Of a stretch of DNA of 64,000 bases, positions 54,360 to 61,539 are shown in pieces. The first letter of the stretch is position 1; every line of letters begins with the position of its first letter. The notes beneath the pieces were generated by a model that saw only the letters and a program-made list of their open reading frames with translations, ran no database searches and had not been told where the DNA came from. The position numbers were made by a program, and so were the translations under genes. Source of the stretch: Rhizobium sp. Pop5 (GTDB lineage: Bacteria > Pseudomonadota > Alphaproteobacteria > Rhizobiales > Rhizobiaceae); the NCBI RefSeq assembly GCF_024721175.1, contig NZ_CP099400.1, forward strand, positions 62,001-126,000, given 5' to 3'.

Positions 54360-56027
54360 ATGGCTCTTGCACTGGTCAATTCCTTCGCCCCGCCCGTCCG
54401 CCATGATCACGACGGCCGTTCGGACACGCCCATCATCGATGCGCGCAACGTGGCAGTGAATTTCAAGGTCGAGGACGGCATGGTCGAGGCCGTCAAGGAT
54501 GTCTCCTTCCAGCTTTATCGCGGCGAGACGATCGCGATCGTCGGCGAGTCCGGCTCCGGCAAATCGGTGACGGCGCGAACGGTGATGGGGCTCTTGTCGA
54601 AGCGCGCCGTCGTCTCCGGCAAATCGACCGTTTCCTATGACGGCAGCAATATCCTCAAATTTTCCGAGCGGGCGCGCCGCAAGCTGCGCGGCGACCGTAT
54701 CTCGATGATCTTCCAGGAGCCGATGAGTTCGCTGAACCCGATCTATACGATCGGCAGCCAGATCGTCGAGGCGATCCGCGTGCATCGCAGGATCAGCAGG
54801 AGGGATGCGCAAAAGCGTGCACTCGAACTGCTCGAACATGTCCAGATCCCCGATCCGGCGGCGCGGCTGAAGCAATATCCGCATCAGCTTTCCGGCGGTC
54901 AGCGCCAGCGCGTGATGATTGCCATGGCGCTCGCCAACGATCCCGACGTGCTGATCGCCGACGAGCCGACGACGGCGCTCGACGTCACGGTGCAGGCGCA
55001 GATCCTCAATCTGATCCGCAACCTGCAGAAAGAGCTGGGGATGGCGGTCATCCTCATCACCCACGATCTGACGGTCGTGCGGCAGTTCTCCGACTACGTC
55101 TATGTCATGCAGCATGGCGAAGTGCGCGAGCACAACGTCACCGAAGCTCTGTTTGCCAATCCGCAGCACGCCTATACGAGGCATCTGCTCGCTTCCGAAC
55201 CGCGCGGCCAGGCCAATCCGCTGCCGGAGGGTTCGGATGTCATTCTCGATGCCAAGGGTGTGCGCGTCTCCTTCATGCTGCGCCACGGTACCATCCTGAA
55301 ACCCGAGATGCGCGAACTCGTCGCGGTTGACAGCCTCGACCTGTCGCTGCGCCGTCACGAGACGCTCGGCCTCGTCGGTGAATCCGGTTCCGGCAAGACG
55401 ACGTTCGGCCAGGCAATCCTGCGGCTGAACAACGCCCAGAACGGCGAGATCTATTTCGACCGTCAGCCGATCCACGGCCTTTCAAGAGCCGAGATGCGGC
55501 CTTTGCGCGCCCGCATGCAGGTGGTGTTCCAGGATCCGTTCTCATCGCTCAATCCGCGCATGACGATCGGCCAGATCATCGACGAAGGGCTCGTCGTCAA
55601 CCGGCTGGGCGCGACCCGCGGCGAACGGCAGGACCGGGTGCGCGAGGCGCTCATTGCCGCCGGCATGCCCGGCAATATCCTTTCACGTTTCCCGCACGAA
55701 TTTTCCGGCGGCCAGCGCCAGCGCATCGCGATCGCCCGCGCCATCGCGCTGGAACCGGAATTCATCCTGCTCGACGAGCCGACATCGGCGCTCGACCTCT
55801 CCGTCCAGGCGCAGATCATCGAACTCCTGCGCAAGCTGCAGGACGAGCGCGGCCTGAGCTATCTCTTCATTTCCCACGACCTCAAGGTCGTCAGGGCGCT
55901 CTGCCATCGGGTCATCGTCATGCAGCATGGCAAGATCGTCGAAGAGGGGCCCGTCAACGAAGTTCTCACCCATCCCAAGACCGCCTACACCGAACGGCTC
56001 GTCAAAGCCGCTTTCGAGGTAGCATGA
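54360..56027 (+). CDS. agpD: double ABC ATPase AgpD
   Basis: The 555-residue protein is a fusion of two Opp/Dpp-type ATPases. The first half has Walker A GESGSGKS near residues 62-69 and signature LSGGQRQR. The second has GESGSGKT near 341-348 and signature FSGGQRQR. Each half has a DEPT(T/S)ALD Walker B. It drives the AgpB/AgpC channel. GAGGTGAT lies 4 bases before the ATG; an upstream in-frame ATG overlapping agpC is rejected. Confidence 0.9.
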   Translation: MALALVNSFAPPVRHDHDGRSDTPIIDARNVAVNFKVEDGMVEAVKDVSFQLYRGETIAIVGESGSGKSVTARTVMGLLSKRAVVSGKSTVSYDGSNILKFSERARRKLRGDRISMIFQEPMSSLNPIYTIGSQIVEAIRVHRRISRRDAQKRALELLEHVQIPDPAARLKQYPHQLSGGQRQRVMIAMALANDPDVLIADEPTTALDVTVQAQILNLIRNLQKELGMAVILITHDLTVVRQFSDYVYVMQHGEVREHNVTEALFANPQHAYTRHLLASEPRGQANPLPEGSDVILDAKGVRVSFMLRHGTILKPEMRELVAVDSLDLSLRRHETLGLVGESGSGKTTFGQAILRLNNAQNGEIYFDRQPIHGLSRAEMRPLRARMQVVFQDPFSSLNPRMTIGQIIDEGLVVNRLGATRGERQDRVREALIAAGMPGNILSRFPHEFSGGQRQRIAIARAIALEPEFILLDEPTSALDLSVQAQIIELLRKLQDERGLSYLFISHDLKVVRALCHRVIVMQHGKIVEEGPVNEVLTHPKTAYTERLVKAAFEVA

Positions 56028-56049
56028 TTACCGAATGCCGGAGGCTATA

Positions 56050-57420
56050 ATGGCAGGAAATCCCAAGATCACGTTCATCGGAGCTGGCTCCACCGTCTTC
56101 ATGAAGAACATCATCGGCGACGTGCTTCAGCGTCCGGCGTTGTCGGGTGCGACCATCGCGCTGATGGATCTCAATCCGCAGCGGCTGGAAGAAAGCGCCA
56201 TCGTCGTCAACAAGCTGATCTCGACGCTCGGCGTGAAGGCGAAGGCCGAGACCTATTCCGACCAGCGCAACGCGCTTGCGGGCGCCGATTTCGTCGTCGT
56301 CGCCTTCCAGATCGGCGGCTACGAGCCTTGCACCGTCACCGATTTCGAGGTGCCGAAGAAATACGGTCTGCGCCAGACGATCGCCGATACACTCGGCGTC
56401 GGCGGCATCATGCGCGGGCTTCGCACAGTGCCGCATCTCTGGAAGGTCTGCGAGGACATGCTCGCCGTCTGCCCCGAAGCGATCATGCTGCAATATGTCA
56501 ATCCGATGGCGATCAACACCTGGGCGATCTCGGAGAAATATCCGACCATCCGACAGGTCGGCCTCTGCCATTCGGTGCAGGGCACGGCGATGGAACTGGC
56601 CCATGACCTCGACATTCCTTACGAGGAAATCCGCTATCGCGCGGCCGGCATCAATCACATGGCTTTCTATCTCAAATTCGAGCATCGCCAGCCGGACGGT
56701 TCGTACCGCAACCTCTATCCCGACCTCCTGCGCGGCTATCGCGAGGGCAGGGCGCCGAAGCCCGGCTGGAACCCACGCTGCCCGAACAAGGTGCGCTACG
56801 AGATGCTGACGCGGCTCGGCTATTTCGTCACCGAAAGTTCCGAACATTTCGCCGAATACACGCCCTATTTCATCAAGGAAGGCCGCGAGGACCTGATCGA
56901 GAAATTCGGTATTCCGCTCGATGAATATCCGAAGCGCTGCATCGAGCAGATCGAGCGCTGGAAGGGCCAGGCCGAGGCCTATCGCTCCGCCGACAAGATC
57001 GAGGTCACGCCGTCGAAGGAATACGCCTCCTCGATCATCAACTCGGTCTGGACCGGCGAGCCCTCGGTGATCTACGGCAACGTCCGCAACAATGGCTGCA
57101 TCACTTCGCTGCCGGAAAATTGCGCCGCCGAAGTGCCCTGCCTCGTCGATGCCTCCGGCATCCAGCCGACCTTCATCGGCAACCTGCCGCCGCAGCTGAC
57201 CGCGCTGATGCGCACCAATATCAACGTGCAGGAACTGACGGTGCAGGCGCTGATGACTGAGAATCGCGAGCACATCTACCACGCCGCGATGATGGACCCG
57301 CATACGGCGGCCGAACTCGACCTCGACCAGATCTGGTCGCTGGTCGACGATCTGCTCGCCGCCCACGGCAACTGGCTCCCCGAATGGGCGCGCACATCCA
57401 GTAAAGTCCAGGCTGCCTGA
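56050..57420 (+). CDS. agaL2: second GH4 alpha-galactosidase
   Basis: The 456-residue GH4 enzyme has GAGSTVF near residues 10-16, the metal Cys in GLCHSVQG near 172-179 and the metal His in AAGINHMAFY near 198-207. It is paralogous to AgaL1 but clearly divergent, which suggests a different linkage or chain-length preference. GGAGG 5 bases before the ATG at 56050 decides the start. It closes the agp operon and is followed by an intrinsic terminator. Confidence 0.9.
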   Translation: MAGNPKITFIGAGSTVFMKNIIGDVLQRPALSGATIALMDLNPQRLEESAIVVNKLISTLGVKAKAETYSDQRNALAGADFVVVAFQIGGYEPCTVTDFEVPKKYGLRQTIADTLGVGGIMRGLRTVPHLWKVCEDMLAVCPEAIMLQYVNPMAINTWAISEKYPTIRQVGLCHSVQGTAMELAHDLDIPYEEIRYRAAGINHMAFYLKFEHRQPDGSYRNLYPDLLRGYREGRAPKPGWNPRCPNKVRYEMLTRLGYFVTESSEHFAEYTPYFIKEGREDLIEKFGIPLDEYPKRCIEQIERWKGQAEAYRSADKIEVTPSKEYASSIINSVWTGEPSVIYGNVRNNGCITSLPENCAAEVPCLVDASGIQPTFIGNLPPQLTALMRTNINVQELTVQALMTENREHIYHAAMMDPHTAAELDLDQIWSLVDDLLAAHGNWLPEWARTSSKVQAA

Positions 57421-57450
57421 TCCCTCTCTCCCGGATCGGGCGTCAAAGAG

Positions 57451-57480
57451 CCCCGCGGTCGCAACAACCGCGGGGTTTTT
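57451..57480. terminator. intrinsic terminator after agaL2
   Basis: A 9-base stem, CCCCGCGGT (57451-57459) with ACCGCGGGG (57467-57475), is followed by TTTTT (57476-57480). On the minus strand the hairpin is followed by CTCTTT, so it may also end the opposing YcaO operon. Confidence 0.92.
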
Positions 57481-57543
57481 CGTGCGTGAAACGGCCTCTT
57501 TGTCGCAAGGACGTTTCATGTTCGAGAGTTGCGTTGGCGGTGG

Positions 57544-57834
57544 TTATGCCGGCTTCGGAAAATCAAAGTGCTCACCGCTTTTTGGGATCGGATATTCCAC
57601 TGTCACCGTTCGCTCCGCACCTTTGTCAGGAGTGAGCGTTGCTGTTACCGTAATCAGACCGGGCGGTGTGCTCTTCTTGTCTTCCTTGACAGAGAATTTG
57701 TACTCTTCATTTTTACTACCATCTCGGTCGCTGATTTGCCCGTTCTTGTCCTCACACAGACTTGAAGCATACTCGTCAAAGATCGATAGCTGCTTGTAGT
57801 CGTCCAGTATTTTTGCGTAGACCACGAATGCCAT
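57544..57834 (-). CDS. small protein of unknown function in YcaO-TfuA operon
   Basis: The 96-residue soluble protein begins MAFVVYAKILDDYKQLSIFDEYASSLC. It has a charged middle (KNEEYKFSVKEDKKS), a beta-like GLITVTATLTPDKG and the end EYPIPKSGEHFDFPKPA. It has one Cys and several Ser/Thr, so it could be a modification substrate, but it is longer than most precursor peptides and has no leader-core look. GGAG 6 bases before the ATG decides the start. It is the last gene of the minus-strand operon. The region is AT-richer than its neighbours. Confidence 0.6.
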   Translation of the reverse strand: MAFVVYAKILDDYKQLSIFDEYASSLCEDKNGQISDRDGSKNEEYKFSVKEDKKSTPPGLITVTATLTPDKGAERTVTVEYPIPKSGEHFDFPKPA

Positions 57835-57855
57835 GATGCTCTCCATCAATGCGTA

Positions 57856-58335
57856 TTAGTCGCGGGTAAGACGGCCGTCACGATGTGCCATCCTGAGGGT
57901 GATTGCGTAAGAGCTTGGGGATCGTTTTCCCGGTAGATTGGCGTCGAGTATGAGTGTCTTTGCGTCGCCGAAGTTTGTGCATATCTCAAGCAACATATCG
58001 GATGCGCGGATCCTCCACATCATATAGCCAAGATCATCAAATCCACATCCGACGGCGTCCCGGGGAGGATCGCCCGTAACGAGAAATACCCGGTTTGAAT
58101 CGAACCTGTAGCAATGCCCCTCAAAAGCATAACCATAGGCCAAGACGATTGAATATTCTCCGGACGCACTTCCGACATCGCCATGGAACAATTGCATTCG
58201 AAGATCGGTTTGGGATCCCTCTCCGATATCGAAGCGAGCATAATCGTTTCTGTCGTTGAGCTTGACCCCGTAGAGGATTAGGGCATCAGCTTCGTAGCGC
58301 TCGGTCGCCGGAGCGGGGACGCTGTCATTTATCAT
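57856..58335 (-). CDS. protein of unknown function in YcaO-TfuA operon
   Basis: The 159-residue soluble protein has a GVKLNDRNDYARFDIGEGSQ start region, beta-strand-rich LFHGDVGSASGEYSIVLAYGYAF, and C-terminal LRMAHRDGRLTRD. Three cysteines are present (GHCYRF, VGCGFDD and EICTNF). No family recognised. The ATG at 58335 has GGGAGGT 5 bases upstream. Gaps to its neighbours are about 20 bases. Its role is unknown; it could be a substrate, an immunity factor or an accessory protein. Confidence 0.6.
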   Translation of the reverse strand: MINDSVPAPATERYEADALILYGVKLNDRNDYARFDIGEGSQTDLRMQLFHGDVGSASGEYSIVLAYGYAFEGHCYRFDSNRVFLVTGDPPRDAVGCGFDDLGYMMWRIRASDMLLEICTNFGDAKTLILDANLPGKRSPSSYAITLRMAHRDGRLTRD

Positions 58336-58355
58336 CGATACCTCCCGTCGTCTGG

Positions 58356-59576
58356 TTAAAGAATTCCACGCCACCTCATGCAATCTTCAAGCTGGTCCAT
58401 GTAAGCGACACCCCGCCCACGGCTGGCAGCTTCGAGGAAGGCCAGTGCTGCAGCTTCAAAAGTCAGACTGTCCGGTTCGAGATATCTCCAGGAACGCACA
58501 ACGGCTTCGCCCACGATGTCCCGTGCGTCCTGCAGGGCCGCCTTCGTGGCGAAGTGCTTCAATTCATAAGATGCCTGCGGCGCTCGCAGGCCTTCTTCGA
58601 TAAGCGCAGGCACCATTTGCCGCCGAAGATCGCTGAATTCCCTGGGATTGATGTCCGACGTTCCGCGTTCGAACTGCAGCGATTGGAAGACCTCGATAAG
58701 GCAATCGAATAGGCCCGCCGCAAACGGCTTGGACTGGTCGTGAACATCGTTGCCGACATCACCGATACGAAGCGAGTTGTTAAACGATCGCAATTGCTTC
58801 TCGTCACTGAGTTCGGAAAATTTGTCGAGCTCATTGTGCAAGAGCAGATTTCCGCCGGTGCGGCGAAGGAGCCGATCGAGAGCGGTATCGAATTGCAGCA
58901 ATCCCAGCAGCGATATGAAATCGGCTATCGCTTCGTGGTAGGAAAAGAAATCGGTGTCACGTCCGTCACCCGCGAGGATCCCGAGTTCGCTCAACAGAAT
59001 GAGGTGTCCCATTTCGTGAGCAACGGCATCGAAATTCAGCGCGAAACACGATGCCGAGTTTCCCGGCTCGCTCTCACCCAGCTCCAGAAAGCCAAAGCCG
59101 GATTGCGCATTCTGCCAACCGGGAATGCGGGGAATAATTTCCAACCGTTCCAGCGTTGGTTCGAAAAACCAGGGGATCGAGCGCCCGACATAGCTCTCGC
59201 AGATATCGAGAACCCTGCGCGCGCAGGCATAGCTGTGCGTCGAAAGGAATGCCGGCGAGCCAGGCCCGATGTGATCGAAATGCCCGTCGGGACCGGGCTC
59301 GGCGGGCGGCTGCAAAAGACCGCGATAGGGAGGAATATAGGGCGCGGCATAGGGCGTTTTCGGTTCGACGGGATTTGCCACATAGATGCGGCTGTCGGAT
59401 GGGCCGGCCAGGATGGGTCCTGCCGATGGTCCGATCCAGACCACTTCGGGCTTTTCGTAACCGGGAATGAAGGGCGGCTGAGGGAAGACAAGGAAACGCG
59501 TTCCAAGCGGCAGCTCTGAAGCCGCCCCATGGCCTCCCCCCTCCGCATGTGTGATGGCATCCAATGCTGCCCCCAC
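58356..59576 (-). CDS. predicted gluzincin (thermolysin-like) metallopeptidase
   Basis: The 406-residue protein has a zinc motif HEMGH at residues 187-191 and a third ligand in HEAIAD (Glu215, Asp219), the thermolysin-type gluzincin pattern with H-to-E spacing of 28. No signal peptide is visible, so it probably acts in the cytoplasm unless exported by another route. It begins with GTG, since no in-frame ATG lies nearby, and has a weak ribosome site, so the start is uncertain. It sits 42 bases after tfuA; a leader- or product-cleaving role in the YcaO-TfuA system is inferred from context. Confidence 0.75.
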   Translation of the reverse strand: MGAALDAITHAEGGGHGAASELPLGTRFLVFPQPPFIPGYEKPEVVWIGPSAGPILAGPSDSRIYVANPVEPKTPYAAPYIPPYRGLLQPPAEPGPDGHFDHIGPGSPAFLSTHSYACARRVLDICESYVGRSIPWFFEPTLERLEIIPRIPGWQNAQSGFGFLELGESEPGNSASCFALNFDAVAHEMGHLILLSELGILAGDGRDTDFFSYHEAIADFISLLGLLQFDTALDRLLRRTGGNLLLHNELDKFSELSDEKQLRSFNNSLRIGDVGNDVHDQSKPFAAGLFDCLIEVFQSLQFERGTSDINPREFSDLRRQMVPALIEEGLRAPQASYELKHFATKAALQDARDIVGEAVVRSWRYLEPDSLTFEAAALAFLEAASRGRGVAYMDQLEDCMRWRGIL

Positions 59577-59618
59577 AGCTCGTTGCCCAACGCCGAGCGA
59601 TCTTGCACTATACCAGTT

Positions 59619-60383
59619 CTACTTGTGTTTCGACAATAGTGTTTCGAGCAATCCGCAGTACTCCATATCGTTTGCGAATGATTCCGTAAGTTCAAAGTCG
59701 AAGGAAATGGGGTTGGCCCCGGATTTTAGCTTGTGGTCGGCGAGATATGTCAGAAGATTTACCGCATCCCTTCGTTTCTGGTTTACGGCCTCGGCTTTCA
59801 GCCACGACTTTAGTGCCGCTAGCTTGTCCGCAGGGCCGGGATTGTTTTCAGCCATTGCGAGAAGCCTGGCGAATGATCTTTCGCTGAAGTGCAGCGCGCG
59901 GGCCAGGGACTCCAGCTGATCTCGCAATCGTCTTCCGATGACCCCGGCGCGTTCCGCTTTTCTCAAGCTCAGCCTGATGTCGATGAGAGCGTCGCCCAAT
60001 GCGCGTGATCCCAGTTCGACGGGCGCCATCGGCACCGTGACGTCGGCATCGTCGGCGAGCGGGTGCCGCCGATACCATCGGTAGATCAGTCCGTGTCCGA
60101 TCATTCCCTGGGGCGCGAGTTCCGCTGCTCTCAGCGCGCCGATGCTGGCCGCACCGTAGACGCGGACCCCACGGGCCATCGCCCAGAGAATTTCCTGGTG
60201 ACGAACGGCCGGGCGCTGCGCGAAGACGCCGTCGATTAGCACGACCGCCGACGGCCCGTAATCCGCCACGGCGCGCACGACATCGCCGCAGCCGACGGGA
60301 GGCCGATAGATCGCGTCGAGATATCCGAGCGCTTCCGTCTCGGAGAGAGTAGGGCCGAGAAAGACCACGACATCGTCACGCAA
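59619..60383 (-). CDS. tfuA: TfuA-like protein
   Basis: The 254-residue TfuA-family protein shows VVVFLGPTLSETEA near residues 4-17, AVVLIDGVFAQRPAVRHQEILWAMARG near 44-70 and GAASIGALRAAELA near 75-88. TfuA proteins partner YcaO enzymes; in some systems the pair installs thioamides in peptides or proteins. Start is TTG at 60383: GGAGG lies 6 bases upstream and the start overlaps the ycaO stop by 8 bases, whereas the longer ATG frame lacks a ribosome site. Confidence 0.88.
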   Translation of the reverse strand: MRDDVVVFLGPTLSETEALGYLDAIYRPPVGCGDVVRAVADYGPSAVVLIDGVFAQRPAVRHQEILWAMARGVRVYGAASIGALRAAELAPQGMIGHGLIYRWYRRHPLADDADVTVPMAPVELGSRALGDALIDIRLSLRKAERAGVIGRRLRDQLESLARALHFSERSFARLLAMAENNPGPADKLAALKSWLKAEAVNQKRRDAVNLLTYLADHKLKSGANPISFDFELTESFANDMEYCGLLETLLSKHK

Positions 60384-61524
60384 GATCCGCCTCCGGATTT
60401 GTTTCCAGCGGCGGAGCAACCACCCGGACGACGTGAAGGGGAATGCGATCATCCGAATGAAGAACCACTCTGATGGCCGCCTTCGCCCCGGCCAACTTCA
60501 AGGCCTCGACGATCGCCAACATGGAGCGGTCCTTGGCGACAGGATCTTCATCGGCGACATAGGAGATGCCGCCCTGTGCGAGTTGCTGGCGCCATGCGGA
60601 AAGCTCCGAGGTATCGGCATAGGAGTAGACTTCGCTGCTGATATCGTCGCGTGCAGCCGAAATCACCCCCAGCCGCGATTGGCACGCTTCGAGCAATGCG
60701 CTGGTCAAAGCGCGGTCATGGCTGAAGTTGCAGCCGAAACCTTCGGCCGGCAAGGGGGCAAAGGGAGCGCGGCCGGCACCTTCCATCACGTGGCACCAGT
60801 AGATCGGCAGCGCATGCGGCGCCGGGATTTTCCAGATGCCGGTGACGAAACCCGCCTTGGCCAGCCGCTGCATGATGTCGCCGGCGCTGCCGGAGCGGAC
60901 CGAGCGGCCGTCGATCTGGAAGCGATCGAAGAAATGCGGGGTCTTCATCGCCGTGCATCGCGCCTGCCGCTCGAGAATCTCCAGGCCGGCATGCAAGGTC
61001 GCGCTTTGCAGGCTGGTGCCGGCCGCAAGGCCCGTTGTGTCTCTGGGCAGCCAATGCGGGTGAGGCGAGAGGACGGTGTATGCGGAATCGACAAGGGCAA
61101 GCGGGACAGGCGTTCTCCGGCCGGAAAAGAGATCCAGTCCGCCGATCCAGGAAAGCCTCTCCTCATCTCGTCCGACGCCAAGGTGCGACCAGAATTCCTT
61201 CTCGTTGATGTCGCCGAAGGTCGCCGTGAAGACGCGGTCCGGGGCAATCCGCTCCGAGGCCCATCCCTCCAGGGATTCCATCAGGCCCGATATCGCCGCA
61301 AGCGGCACAGTCAAACCTTTGCCCTGGCTGACGGCAACGGAAAGCGCCTGCGGCCTGATGACCTGGACGACGGGGATGCCGATCCGGTCGAGCTCTGTGA
61401 CAGAGCCCAGCCTGGTGATGCCGTATTCTTGTTTACGCGCCAGGATGCGCTGCACCGTCTGCCAGGGATCAGGAGGCGAGGAGAGGGGGATATCGAAGAT
61501 ATGGTCGAGCATCCCGTCCTCCAT
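60376..61524 (-). CDS. YcaO-domain ATP-dependent cyclodehydratase/thioamidase-like protein
   Basis: The 382-residue YcaO protein has the ATP/Mg-binding glutamates in GLMESLEGWA (Glu83, Glu86) and TGLAAGTSLQSATLHAGLEILER (Glu182, Glu185, Arg186). The C-terminus ends ETNPEADLA and lacks the PxPxP motif of azoline-forming YcaO enzymes, which favours a TfuA-dependent reaction such as thioamidation. AGGAGG lies 5 bases before the ATG. No E1-like or ocin-ThiF partner is present. The substrate is unknown. Confidence 0.9.
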   Translation of the reverse strand: MEDGMLDHIFDIPLSSPPDPWQTVQRILARKQEYGITRLGSVTELDRIGIPVVQVIRPQALSVAVSQGKGLTVPLAAISGLMESLEGWASERIAPDRVFTATFGDINEKEFWSHLGVGRDEERLSWIGGLDLFSGRRTPVPLALVDSAYTVLSPHPHWLPRDTTGLAAGTSLQSATLHAGLEILERQARCTAMKTPHFFDRFQIDGRSVRSGSAGDIMQRLAKAGFVTGIWKIPAPHALPIYWCHVMEGAGRAPFAPLPAEGFGCNFSHDRALTSALLEACQSRLGVISAARDDISSEVYSYADTSELSAWRQQLAQGGISYVADEDPVAKDRSMLAIVEALKLAGAKAAIRVVLHSDDRIPLHVVRVVAPPLETNPEADLA

Positions 61525-61539
61525 CGCTTCCTCCTGGTC

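Noticed and set aside
56002..57519. 505-residue minus-strand frame opposite agaL2, running through its terminator
   Set aside because: It would need to be translated through the terminator hairpin and shows no domain; agaL2 is well supported.
57482..57799. 105-residue plus-strand frame opposite the last small gene of the YcaO operon
   Set aside because: It starts just after the agaL2 terminator without a ribosome site; the minus-strand 96-residue gene has a good one and fits the operon.
57544..61524. Trifolitoxin (tfx) cluster identity for the YcaO-TfuA genes
   Set aside because: No TfxA-like precursor and no other tfx-type genes were seen; only the YcaO and TfuA parts are shared.
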